A DNA stretch of 64,000 nt from Couchioplanes azureus (lineage in GTDB: Bacteria; Actinomycetota; Actinomycetes; Mycobacteriales; Micromonosporaceae), in assembly GCF_014648355.1 (NCBI RefSeq), contig NZ_BMQY01000005.1, forward strand, positions 248,001 through 312,000. Direction: 5' to 3'. Positions 25,552 to 34,121 of this stretch are shown here, piece by piece. The first letter of the stretch is position 1, and each line of letters begins with the position of its first letter. The translations under genes and the position numbers were made by a program. A model generated the notes under the pieces. It saw nothing but the letters and a program-made list of their open reading frames with translations, ran no database searches and had not been told where the DNA came from.

Positions 25552-25920
25552 ATGACTGATCCGACCGTCGCCCCGTACAAGCAACTTCGCCGCCCCCTCG
25601 ACGACCGCATCGTCGCCGGCGTGTGCAGCGGCCTCGGCCGCTACCTGTCCGTCGACCCCGTCCTCATCCGCGTCGGCTTCGCCGCGCTGGCCGTGCTGAC
25701 CTGGGGAACCGCGGTGCTCGCCTATCCGATCGCCTGGTTCCTGATGCCGGAGGAGCCGGCTCCGGCCGCCCCGGACCGGCTCGACCCCGCGCACCCCTCC
25801 TGGGGCCGCCCCCCGGCCTATCCCGCCGCACCCGCGCCGAGCGCCCCTTCGGCGAGCGCCGCCCCGGTGAGCACCCCACCGGCGAGCGCCGCGCCGACGA
25901 GCACCCCGCCGGCCGCGTGA
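25552..25920 (+). CDS. Small PspC-domain membrane protein
   Basis: 122 residues: a PspC domain (RRPLDDRIVAGVCSGLGRYL with a following membrane helix VGFAALAVLTWGTAVLAYPI, residues about 9-62) and a Pro/Ala/Ser tail. Stand-alone PspC proteins of actinomycetes are membrane-stress factors of unknown mechanism. The ATG at 25552 has GGAGA close upstream. The tail contains repeated DNA, and its last copy spans the stop codon. It lies away from the PspC kinase cluster, so it is a third PspC protein in the window. Confidence 0.85.
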   Translation: MTDPTVAPYKQLRRPLDDRIVAGVCSGLGRYLSVDPVLIRVGFAALAVLTWGTAVLAYPIAWFLMPEEPAPAAPDRLDPAHPSWGRPPAYPAAPAPSAPSASAAPVSTPPASAAPTSTPPAA

Positions 25921-25990
25921 CCCCGCTGCGGCGCCCGCTCCGGCGGGCGCGGAAGCACCCCGCCGGTCACATGACCGCCGCTGCGGCGCC
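25901..25990. repeat. Direct repeat of the PspC gene 3' end including its stop codon
   Basis: 25901-25935, which contains the stop TGA at 25918-25920, is repeated imperfectly at 25955-25990. Both begin GCACCCCGCCGG, keep TGACC at the same place and end CGCTGCGGCGCC. The gene's own tail already contains shorter copies of GAGCACCCC, so the array seems to have grown out of the coding end. Confidence 0.6.
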
Positions 25991-26118
25991 ACGCTGCAGG
26001 GGGTCCCGGCGCTCGCCGCGGCCATGGCCGGGCACCGAACCACCGCGAGGGCCGTTGCCGATGGCGGCAGCGGCCCTCGCGGGTTCGATCAGGCGGGCGG
26101 CTCAGGCGCCGCGGGGGA

Positions 26119-27672
26119 TCACTCCCACTCGATGGTGCCCGGCGGCTTGCTGGTGACGTCGAGGACGACCCGGTTCACCTCGGGGACCTCGTTCGTGATC
26201 CGCGTGGAGATCTTGGCGATGACCTCGTACGGCAGGCGCGACCAGTCCGCCGTCATCGCGTCCTCGCTGGAGACCGGCCGCAGGACCACCGGGTGCCCGT
26301 AGGTGCGGCCGTCGCCCTGGACACCGACACTGCGGACGTCGGCGAGCAGCACCACCGGGAACTGCCACACGTCGCGGTCCAGGCCCGCCGCCGTGAGCTC
26401 CTCGCGGGCGATCAGGTCGGCCGCGCGCAGGATGTCGAGGCGGTGGCGGTCGACCGCGCCGATGATGCGGATGGCCAGGCCCGGGCCCGGGAACGGGTGC
26501 CGGTGGACCATCTCCTCGGGCAGGCCCAGCTCCGCGCCGAGCGCGCGTACCTCGTCCTTGAAGAGGGTGCGCAGCGGCTCGACCAGGGCGAACTGGAGGT
26601 CCTCCGGGAGACCGCCCACGTTGTGGTGCGACTTGATGTTGGCGGTGCCGGTGCCGCCGCCGGACTCCACGACGTCCGGGTAGAGGGTGCCCTGCACCAG
26701 GAACTCGATGTGGCGCTCGGCGTCGAGCTCGCGGGCGGCCTGCTCGAACGTACGGATGAACTCGCGTCCGATGATCTTGCGCTTCTGCTCCGGGTCCGTG
26801 ACCCCGGCGAGGTGGCCGAGGAAGACGTCCGAGGCCTCGACCACCTTGAGGCGGATGCCCGTGGCCGCGACGTAGTCCTTCTCGACCTGCTCGGCCTCGC
26901 CGGCGCGCAGCAGGCCGTGGTCGACGAAGACGCAGGTGAGCTGGTCGCCGACCGCCTTGTGCACGAGCGCCGCCGCGACCGCCGAGTCGACGCCGCCGGA
27001 CAGCCCGCAGATGACCTGCTTGTCGCCGACCTGAGCGCGGATCGCGGCGACCTGGTCCTCGATGATGTTCGTCGGGGTCCAGGTGGGCTCCAGACCGGCG
27101 ATGTCGTAGAGGAAGCGCTGGAGCATCTCCTGCCCCTGCTCGGTGTGCGCCACCTCGGGGTGGAACTGCACGCCCGCGCGCCGGGTGGCGAGATCCTCGA
27201 ACGCCGCCACCGGCGCGCCGGGCGTCGAGGCGGTGACCGCGAAGCCCGCGGGAGCCTCGGTGACCGAGTCGCCGTGCGACATCCAGACCGGCAGGCCGGC
27301 CGGCAGGTCCCGGAGCAGCGTGCCCACCCGGTCGGTCGCGGTGAGCATCGTGCGCCCGTACTCGCGCGAACCGGTGTGCGCGACGGTGCCGCCGAGCGCC
27401 TGCGCCATGGCCTGGAAGCCGTAGCAGATGCCGAAGACGGGAACGTCGCCGGCGAACAGCGCGGGATCGAGCACCGGGGCGCCCGGCTCGTACACACTGG
27501 ACGGTCCGCCGGACAGGATGATCGCGGCCGGGTCCTTCGCGAGCATCTCGGCGACCGGCATCGAGTGCGGCACGATCTCCGAGTAGACCCGCGCCTCGCG
27601 GACCCGGCGGGCGATCAGCTGGGCGTACTGGGCGCCGAAGTCGACGACGAGAACCGGACGCGGTGTGCTCAT
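26119..27672 (-). CDS. guaA: GMP synthase (glutamine-hydrolysing)
   Basis: Converts XMP to GMP with ATP and glutamine. 517 residues. The glutamine amidotransferase half has VDFGAQYAQLIARRVRE, the nucleophile motif FGICYGFQAMA and the His/Glu of GVQFHPEVAHTEQG. The ATP-pyrophosphatase half has the P-loop GLSGGVDSAVAAALVH, and the dimerisation end reads ITNEVPEVNRVVLDVTSKPP with the family ending GTIEWE. The ATG at 27672 matches the family N-terminus; the upstream region lacks a ribosome site, so the message may be leaderless. It belongs with guaB3 and guaB further along the same strand. Confidence 0.97.
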   Translation of the reverse strand: MSTPRPVLVVDFGAQYAQLIARRVREARVYSEIVPHSMPVAEMLAKDPAAIILSGGPSSVYEPGAPVLDPALFAGDVPVFGICYGFQAMAQALGGTVAHTGSREYGRTMLTATDRVGTLLRDLPAGLPVWMSHGDSVTEAPAGFAVTASTPGAPVAAFEDLATRRAGVQFHPEVAHTEQGQEMLQRFLYDIAGLEPTWTPTNIIEDQVAAIRAQVGDKQVICGLSGGVDSAVAAALVHKAVGDQLTCVFVDHGLLRAGEAEQVEKDYVAATGIRLKVVEASDVFLGHLAGVTDPEQKRKIIGREFIRTFEQAARELDAERHIEFLVQGTLYPDVVESGGGTGTANIKSHHNVGGLPEDLQFALVEPLRTLFKDEVRALGAELGLPEEMVHRHPFPGPGLAIRIIGAVDRHRLDILRAADLIAREELTAAGLDRDVWQFPVVLLADVRSVGVQGDGRTYGHPVVLRPVSSEDAMTADWSRLPYEVIAKISTRITNEVPEVNRVVLDVTSKPPGTIEWE

Positions 27673-27759
27673 GACCCGCGAGTTTACCGGCGCGAGGGGC
27701 ACACCCCCCGGGCCGGGGCACCCGCTGAGGCCGGAGTCACCGGGGCCGATACGCCGGCG

Positions 27760-29502
27760 TCAGCGGTACCAGGTGCGGGTGCCGGTGTACGAGACGTTGC
27801 CGGCGCGGTCGATCGCCCGTACCCGGACCTTGAGGGTGCTGCCGAACTTCCACGTCTGCACCGCGAACGTGCGGCGCGTCGCGGTGGTGCGCTGGACCAC
27901 CTTGCCGTTGACCAGCAGTTCGAGGCTTCGGATGCCGTTGCGGTCGGCGGCCTCCGCGGTCACGTACTTCGTCTTGCGGACGTTGCGGGTCCCGCTCGCC
28001 GGCCCGGAGGTGATCCGCACGGCCGGGCCCCAGTTGTCCACCACGACGCGGCGGGCGGAGGTGGTCACATTGCCGCCGCGGTCGTACGCCCGCAGCCCGA
28101 GCGTCACGGTCCCGCCCCGGACGGCCGTCCGCCAGGGCAGCGAGTACGGGGCGTAGCGGTCGACGTTCACCACGACCCCGTTGGCGAGCAGCTCCACCTT
28201 GGCGATGCCGATGTCGTCGGTGGCGGCGGCGGACACCCGTACCGTGCCGCGCACCAGCGCCCCGCCGCCCGGCGACAGGAACGACGTGGCCGGCGGGACG
28301 TGGTCGTCCGCGACCGTGTTCTCCCCGGCCGGCAGCGACGCCAGCGCGGCGGCCGCGTCGACCCGGCCCCCGGACGAGGCGACCCAGGAGCCGGAGAGCT
28401 TGTCGGCGGACGAGGTCAGCGTCGAGCGGATGGTGGCGGCGGTGGGCGTCGGGCTGGTCGAGGCGAGCAGCGCCGCGACGCCCGCGGCGAACGGCGTGGC
28501 CGACGAGGTGCCGCAGAACTGGCTCACGATGCCGTTCAGGCCCTCGGCCAGGTTGCAGCCCGGCGCCGCGAGGTCCACCCAGCTGCTGCCGTAGTTGGAC
28601 CAGGAGTAGCGCAGGTCGCCGGGGGTCGAGCCGCCGACCGCGACGGCCGCCGGGATCGCGGCCGGGTAGTGCGGCGCGGAGCTGCCCGAGTTGCCCGCCG
28701 CGGCGAGCACCAGGACGCCCTTGCCGCTGGCGTACGCGACGGCGTCCCGCAGCAGCTGGCTGTCGTCGGCCCCGCCCAGCGACAGGTTGACGATGTCGGC
28801 GCCCTTGTCGGCGGCCCACCGGATGCCCTGCGCGATGTCGGAGTAGGTGCCGTAGCCGTCGGAGTTCAGCACCTTCACCGGCAGGATCTTGCAGAACCAG
28901 CAGATCCCGGCGGCGCCGGCCCCGTTGTTGCCGGACGCGGCGATCACCCCGGCGGTCATCGTGCCGTGGCCGTGGTCGTCGGTGGCGTTGGTGTCGTCGT
29001 TGACGAAGTCGTACCCGGCGAGCAGGCGGCCCGAGAGCTCGGGCAGCGCCTTCACCCCCGTGTCGACCACCGCGACGACCACGCCACCCCGCCCGCGGGT
29101 CGTGTCCCAGGCGGTGTCGACGCCGGCCAGCTTGATGCCCCACTGGCTGTCGAAGGCCGGATCGTTGGGCACGGTGGCCGCGATCGAGGCGATGTGGTCG
29201 CGCTCGACGTAGGCGACGGCCGGGTCGGCCCGCAGCGCGGCGGCGGCCTCGGCGGCCTGGTCCGCGGGCACGTCCACGGCGACCGCCGCATCGAGCGGCT
29301 CACTGGCGACGACGTCGACGCTCTGCTCCAGCTTGTCGACGACCTCGGCGCCGCGCTCGTCCGGTGCGGCGTCCGAGCGCAGCCCCACGACCAGCGAGAC
29401 CGGGACTTCCGCGGCGTCGGAGGCGAGCACCGGCGCCGCCGGGAACGCCAGCACTCCGGCGAGCACACTGAGGGCCAGTCCAGACACCGCGCGAGCACTC
29501 AT
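27760..29502 (-). CDS. Secreted subtilisin-family (S8) serine protease
   Basis: 580 residues: signal peptide (GLALSVLAGVLAFPAAPVLA), an I9-type propeptide to about residue 115, then the S8 domain with catalytic Asp (VVAVVDTGV), His (DDHGHGTMTAGV) and Ser (FCGTSSATPFAAGV), and the oxyanion Asn region AAAGNSG. Two C-terminal Ig-like repeats (VELLANGVVVN, then LELLVNGKVV with RAIDRAGNVSYTGTRT) probably bind the cell surface or substrate. A C-W-F-C motif lies just before LPVKVL. It is 65 bp after a paralogous subtilase in the same orientation and probably shares its transcript. Confidence 0.93.
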   Translation of the reverse strand: MSARAVSGLALSVLAGVLAFPAAPVLASDAAEVPVSLVVGLRSDAAPDERGAEVVDKLEQSVDVVASEPLDAAVAVDVPADQAAEAAAALRADPAVAYVERDHIASIAATVPNDPAFDSQWGIKLAGVDTAWDTTRGRGGVVVAVVDTGVKALPELSGRLLAGYDFVNDDTNATDDHGHGTMTAGVIAASGNNGAGAAGICWFCKILPVKVLNSDGYGTYSDIAQGIRWAADKGADIVNLSLGGADDSQLLRDAVAYASGKGVLVLAAAGNSGSSAPHYPAAIPAAVAVGGSTPGDLRYSWSNYGSSWVDLAAPGCNLAEGLNGIVSQFCGTSSATPFAAGVAALLASTSPTPTAATIRSTLTSSADKLSGSWVASSGGRVDAAAALASLPAGENTVADDHVPPATSFLSPGGGALVRGTVRVSAAATDDIGIAKVELLANGVVVNVDRYAPYSLPWRTAVRGGTVTLGLRAYDRGGNVTTSARRVVVDNWGPAVRITSGPASGTRNVRKTKYVTAEAADRNGIRSLELLVNGKVVQRTTATRRTFAVQTWKFGSTLKVRVRAIDRAGNVSYTGTRTWYR

Positions 29503-29567
29503 GACCCCACCGTCGGCGGCGCCGGTCGGAAAAGTCGGACCGCTCGGGGTGCAGTTCGGGTGCCGCG

Positions 29568-31364
29568 TCAGCGCCGGTAGGTGCGCGTCTTCTCCGCCCT
29601 GACGTTGCCGGCCGTGTCGATCGCCCGGATCTGGACCTTCATGCCGGAGCGGTAGCCGGACGCCTTGAAGCTGAACTTGTACGGCGCCGCGGTGTCCTGC
29701 TTCCGCACCTTGCCGTTGATCAGCATCTCGACCCGGCTGACGCCGCCGGCGTCCGAGGCGGTGGCGGCGAGCCTGACCGTGCCGGAGACCCGGGCCTTGT
29801 GCGCGGGCCCGCTGGTGATCCTCAGCTTCGGCGCGGTGTTGTCGGCGATGACCGGGCGATCGACGTCGGTCCGGTTGCCGGCCTTGTCGTAGACCCGGAT
29901 CTGCAGGGCGACCCTGCCGTTGCGCCCGGCGGTGTCGTACCGCAGCTCGTACGGCGCGACGTGGTCCTGCCCCTGGTACTTGCCGTCGGCGTACAGGACG
30001 ACGTTGCGGACGCCGGAGAAGACGTCGCCGACGCCGGAGGTCTTGATCGTGATCTTTCCGCGGACGCGCGCGTCGCGCGCGGGAGCCGGCACGCCGGCGA
30101 TGGTCGGCGGGGTGGTGTCCGTGGTGATGGTCAGCGCCTTCGCCGCGTCGAGCATGCCGTGCCTGACCCAGCCGTCGCCGCCGACCGGGCGGGCCGAGCG
30201 CAGCAGCGCCCGCTGCAGGGACCAGCCGGTGTAGCCGGGGTGCGCGGCCTTGATCAGCCCGGCCGCGCCGGCCACCATGGGCGCCGCGAACGACGTGCCG
30301 CGCTGACCGGTGTGGTAGTCGCCGAAGCGGTCCATGCCGACGACGTCGCCGGGTGCCGCGATGTCGACCCAGGAGTCGCCGGGCTTGTTGAAGTTCGAGA
30401 AGTCGGCGCGCGCGTCGGAGTTGCGGGCGGTGGCGCCCACCGCGACCACGTCGGGGTACGCGGCCGGGTACTGCTTGACGTTGCGCAGCCTGCTGTTGCG
30501 GCCGTCGTTGCCGGCCGCCGCGACGACCAGCACGCCCTTGAGGTTGGCATAGGCGACCGCGTCGGCGAGCACCTTGCTGCTCTGCGTGCCGCCCAGCGAC
30601 AGGTTGATGATCTTCGCGCCGGCGTCGGTGGCGTACACGATGCCCTTGGCGACGGTGCTGTCGTGCCCGAAGCCGTTGCGGTCGAGCACCTTGACCGGGA
30701 TGACGGTGCAGCTCCAGCAGCCGCCGGCCATGCCGGTGCCGTTGTTGCCGCGGCCCGCGACCACAGAGGCGACCGTGGTGCCGTGGCCGGCGTCGTCGGT
30801 CGTGTCGGTGTTGTTGCCGACGTAGTTGTATCCGCCGGTGACCGCGCCCGCGAGGTCGCCGGCCGGGGTGACGCCGCTGTCCAGCACCGCGATCTTCACG
30901 GCGGCGGCGCCGGTGGTGGTCTGCCAGGCGGCGGGCAGCCGGACCTGGTCGACCTCCGGCTGCAGCCGGACCCCGCCGGCGTCGAGCCTGGTGTACATCG
31001 GGTCGTCCGGGGTGACGTCGAAGGCCCGGCGGACGTGGTCGACCTCGACGTACGCGACGTTCGGGTCCTTCACCAGGGCCTCGACGACCCGCGCCCGGCG
31101 GGCCGCGGACACCTCGAGGGTTCGGGCCCGCAGGGCCGTCATGGCCTGCTCGGCGGGACCGGCGGCGTCCATGGCGCGCACACCCATCGCGGAGACCGTA
31201 CGCATCGGCGCGGACGTGTCGGCGGCGCGCTTCAGGCCGACGACCAGCCGGACCGGCGGCTCGGGCGGCTCCTCCGCCAGGGCCCAGGTGGTGACTCCGG
31301 CCATGGCGGCGACCACCGCGGTGGACAGCGCTCCGGCGACGACGCGGCGCGGGACGAGCTTCAT
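29568..31364 (-). CDS. Secreted subtilisin-family (S8) serine protease, paralogue
   Basis: 598 residues with the same plan as the downstream neighbour: signal peptide (VVAGALSTAVVAAMAGVTTW), propeptide, S8 domain with Asp (IAVLDSGV), His (DAGHGTTVASVV) and Ser (QRGTSFAAPMVAGA), then two or three Ig-like domains (VVLYADGKYQ and VEMLINGKVRK, ending AIDTAGNVRAEKTRTYRR). It too has a C-W-S-C motif just before IPVKVL. The ATG at 31364 has GGAGG about 10 nt upstream. These proteases are exported and probably self-activate by removing the propeptide; targets are unknown. Confidence 0.93.
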   Translation of the reverse strand: MKLVPRRVVAGALSTAVVAAMAGVTTWALAEEPPEPPVRLVVGLKRAADTSAPMRTVSAMGVRAMDAAGPAEQAMTALRARTLEVSAARRARVVEALVKDPNVAYVEVDHVRRAFDVTPDDPMYTRLDAGGVRLQPEVDQVRLPAAWQTTTGAAAVKIAVLDSGVTPAGDLAGAVTGGYNYVGNNTDTTDDAGHGTTVASVVAGRGNNGTGMAGGCWSCTVIPVKVLDRNGFGHDSTVAKGIVYATDAGAKIINLSLGGTQSSKVLADAVAYANLKGVLVVAAAGNDGRNSRLRNVKQYPAAYPDVVAVGATARNSDARADFSNFNKPGDSWVDIAAPGDVVGMDRFGDYHTGQRGTSFAAPMVAGAAGLIKAAHPGYTGWSLQRALLRSARPVGGDGWVRHGMLDAAKALTITTDTTPPTIAGVPAPARDARVRGKITIKTSGVGDVFSGVRNVVLYADGKYQGQDHVAPYELRYDTAGRNGRVALQIRVYDKAGNRTDVDRPVIADNTAPKLRITSGPAHKARVSGTVRLAATASDAGGVSRVEMLINGKVRKQDTAAPYKFSFKASGYRSGMKVQIRAIDTAGNVRAEKTRTYRR

Positions 31365-31508
31365 GGACGACGTGCCTCCCGTGATCGGCCCCGTCGGGCC
31401 TGATTCGCCGCGCCAGCGTACGGGTGATCTTGCGTCCGTCCATCTTTCGTTCCACGAGACGAGAGGCCGGAGTCCGCCGTTCCAGGATGTGGGAGGCGAG
31501 GCGGGGCG

Positions 31509-32936
31509 TCAGGGCTTCGGCTGGGGCGTGTCGCCGAACAGCCAGCCCTGGAAGAAGGAGTCGAGGTCCTTGCCGGAGGCCTTCTCGGCGGCCGCCACGA
31601 ACTGCTCGGTGGTGACGTTGCCGTCGCGGTGCTCGGCCGGCCACGACTTCAGCAGCGCGAAGAACGGCCCCTCGCCGATCGTCTTGCGCAGGGCGTGCAC
31701 CAGCAGCGCGCCGCGCTGGTAGACGGCGTCGTCGAAGATGCGGGCCGCGCCCGGATCGCCGATCGGCAGCCCCCAGTCGATGCCGCCGTAGGCCCGGTCG
31801 AACGACTGCTGGACGCTCCGCCCGCTCTTGTGCTCCTGCCAGAGCCATTCCGCGTACGTGGCGAAGCCCTCGTTGAGCCAGATGTCCTGCCAGCGGGTGA
31901 TCGCCACGCTGTCGCCGAACCACTGGTGGGCGAGCTCGTGCGAGACGACCGTGGCATCGACGCTGCGGAAGAAGACGCTGCCGTAGAGGGGGCGGGACTG
32001 GTTTTCGAGCGCGTACGGGACCCGCTTGTCGTCGATGACCACGCCGCCGTACGAGTCGAACGGGTACGGCCCGAACTGCGTGGCCAGGAAGTCGGCGACC
32101 TCACCGGTCAGCGCCAGCGACCGGTCGGCCGGCCCGTTCTCGGGCAGCGTCTCCGGGATCGCGACGATCATCGGCTTGCCGGCATGGGTGGTGCTCCGCA
32201 CGCGGTACTGACCGATGGCCACCATGGTGAGGTAGCTGGCCATCGGCTTCGACTCGGTCCACGTCCAGGTGGTCCAGCCGCCGGCGCTCCGGCGCGGGCC
32301 GGGCACCCCGTTGCTGATCGCCTCCACGCCGTCGGGAACGGTCATCTCGAGCCTGAGCGTCGCCTTGTCCTTCGGGTGGTCGTTCACCGGGAACCAGGTG
32401 CTCGCCGACTCGGGCTGGCCCACGGCGAAACCGCCGTCCGCGGTCCGCTGCCAGCCGCCGGGGCCCAGGTCCTTGTTGACCAGCGCCTTCGGCTCCCCGG
32501 CGTAGTCGACCACCACGGTGAACTTGCGGCCCTTGGCGATGCCCGCGGACGGCGTCACGACCAGCTCGTTCTGCTCCGCCTTGGCGGTCGCGGCCGTTCC
32601 GTCCACCGTGACCCGGCTCGCGGCGAGGTGGGCCAGGTCGAAGTGGAGACTCGACAGATCCTGCGTCGCGGTGGCGGAGATGGTCGCCGTGCCCTGCAGG
32701 CGCCCGGTCGCGGGATCGTACTTCAGCTTCAGGTCGTATCCGGCGACGTCGTAGCCGCCGTTGCCGTAGGTCGGGAAATACGGGTCACCCGCCCCGGCCG
32801 CACCGGGCGCGAAGCTCGGCGCGGTGCCGGACGCGGAGCCGGCCGAGGCGCTCGTCCCCGCCCGCGGCTTCGTGTCCCCCGTGCATCCGGCCAGCGCCAG
32901 AGCGGCGACGATGGTCGCCGCGATTCCTACCCGCAT
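31509..32936 (-). CDS. M1-family metallopeptidase lipoprotein
   Basis: 475 residues. The signal peptide and lipobox (LALAGC, C18) predict a lipid-anchored extracellular enzyme. The zinc site is complete: HELAH with H333 and H337, followed by E356 in WLNEGFATYAEW, the spacing expected of HExxH-18-E aminopeptidases. The exopeptidase loop is ALENQSRP in place of the usual GAMEN, as in a bacterial subgroup of M1. The N-terminal beta domain spans about residues 60-260. The ATG at 32936 is preceded by GGGGGAG. It should trim peptides in the wall, together with the neighbouring subtilases and the Opp importer. Confidence 0.92.
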   Translation of the reverse strand: MRVGIAATIVAALALAGCTGDTKPRAGTSASAGSASGTAPSFAPGAAGAGDPYFPTYGNGGYDVAGYDLKLKYDPATGRLQGTATISATATQDLSSLHFDLAHLAASRVTVDGTAATAKAEQNELVVTPSAGIAKGRKFTVVVDYAGEPKALVNKDLGPGGWQRTADGGFAVGQPESASTWFPVNDHPKDKATLRLEMTVPDGVEAISNGVPGPRRSAGGWTTWTWTESKPMASYLTMVAIGQYRVRSTTHAGKPMIVAIPETLPENGPADRSLALTGEVADFLATQFGPYPFDSYGGVVIDDKRVPYALENQSRPLYGSVFFRSVDATVVSHELAHQWFGDSVAITRWQDIWLNEGFATYAEWLWQEHKSGRSVQQSFDRAYGGIDWGLPIGDPGAARIFDDAVYQRGALLVHALRKTIGEGPFFALLKSWPAEHRDGNVTTEQFVAAAEKASGKDLDSFFQGWLFGDTPQPKP

Positions 32937-32986
32937 TCCCACTCCCCCGTGTCGCGTCCTGATGACCCTACGCGGGGGACGCCACC

Positions 32987-34105
32987 TCACCGGTCGAGGA
33001 CGAGGCTGACCTTCTGGAATTCCTTGACGTCGCGGTATCCGCACTTGGCCATCGCGCGCCGCAGGCCGCCGAAGAGGTTGAGCTGGCCGTCGGGACGGTC
33101 GGCGGGTCCGTAGAGGATCTCCTCCAGCGTGCCGTCGGGCTCGCCGGCGATGCAGAACCCGCCGCGGGGCAGGCTCGGGTGGCTGGCCGCCGAATGCCAC
33201 CAGGCGCCGCCGGCCGGGGCGCCCTCGGCCAGCGAGAGCGGCTCGCCGAGCATCACCGCGTCGGCGCCGCACCCGATCGCCTTGGCGATGTCGCCGGACG
33301 TCTGGATGCCGCCGTCGGCGATCAGGTGGACGTAGCGGCCGCCCGTCTCGTCGAGGTAGTCGCGCCGGGCCGCCGCCGCGTCCGCGATCGCCGTCGCCAT
33401 CGGCACCCGGATGCCGAGCACGGTGTCGGTCGTGGACCACTCGTCCGCGCCGACGCCGACGATGACGCCGGCTGCACCCGTACGCATCAGATGCAGTGCG
33501 GTCTTGTAGTCCGTGCAGCCGCCCACGATGACCGGCAGGTCGAGGTCGGCGATGAACTCCTTGAGGTTCAGCGGCTCGTCCGTCGTGGACACGTGCTCCG
33601 CGCTGACCAGCGTGCCCTGGATGACCAGCAGGTCGACGCCCGCGTCGAGGACCACCGGGGCGAGCGCGAGGGTGTGCTGCGGCGACACCCGCACGGCGAC
33701 GGTGACGCCACCGTCGCGGATCGCCCGTACCCGCTCGGCGATCAGCTCCGGGCGGATCGGCTCGGAGTAGACCTCCTGGAGCCGCTTTGTGGCGTCCGCC
33801 TCCTCGTCGAGCGAGGCCAGCTCCTCCAGGATCTTGCTGGGGTCCTCGTACCGGGTCCAGAGACCCTCGGCGTTCAGCACGCCGAGGCCGCCGAGGCGGC
33901 CCAGGGCGACGGCCGAGGCCGGGCTCATGGTGGCGTCCGACGGATGCGCGACGCAGGGGATCTTGAACGGGTAGGCGTCGACCTTCCAGTCGGTCGACAC
34001 GTCGTCCACGTCCCGGGTGCGGCGGCTCGGGACGATCGCGATGTCGTCCAGGTGATACCCGCGCTGGGCGGTCTTGCCGAGACCGATCTCCACCACGTCG
34101 CGCAT
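32987..34105 (-). CDS. guaB3: GuaB3-family IMP dehydrogenase-related protein
   Basis: 372 residues, a TIM-barrel protein of the IMPDH/GMP reductase family lacking CBS domains, as in the GuaB3 group found beside guaB in actinobacteria. Marks are RGYHLDDIAIVPSRRTRD at the N-terminus, the phosphate-binding IADGGIQTSGDIAKAIGCGA and AVMLGEPLSLAEG. The segment corresponding to the IMPDH catalytic loop lacks the GxxCTTR motif with its cysteine, so normal IMPDH chemistry is doubtful. The biological role of GuaB3 is unsettled. It lies 16 bp after guaB and is surely in its operon. Confidence 0.9.
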   Translation of the reverse strand: MRDVVEIGLGKTAQRGYHLDDIAIVPSRRTRDVDDVSTDWKVDAYPFKIPCVAHPSDATMSPASAVALGRLGGLGVLNAEGLWTRYEDPSKILEELASLDEEADATKRLQEVYSEPIRPELIAERVRAIRDGGVTVAVRVSPQHTLALAPVVLDAGVDLLVIQGTLVSAEHVSTTDEPLNLKEFIADLDLPVIVGGCTDYKTALHLMRTGAAGVIVGVGADEWSTTDTVLGIRVPMATAIADAAAARRDYLDETGGRYVHLIADGGIQTSGDIAKAIGCGADAVMLGEPLSLAEGAPAGGAWWHSAASHPSLPRGGFCIAGEPDGTLEEILYGPADRPDGQLNLFGGLRRAMAKCGYRDVKEFQKVSLVLDR

Positions 34106-34121
34106 CTTCGGTTACCTCTTC

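Noticed and set aside
26293..29580. A very long plus-strand open frame opposite guaA and the first subtilase
   Set aside because: It is antisense to two genes with full catalytic motifs, and its translation is Asp/Arg/Val-rich without any domain; a GC-skew shadow.
27760..31923. A continuous minus-strand frame of almost 1,400 codons running from the M1 gene through both subtilases
   Set aside because: Only its C-terminal 580 codons have protease motifs and a signal peptide; the upstream part is the shifted frame of the other subtilase and the M1 gene.
32987..34105. Second functional IMP dehydrogenase or GMP reductase
   Set aside because: The IMPDH catalytic loop with its cysteine is not recognisable and CBS domains are absent; GuaB3 is the proper family and its activity is unproven.
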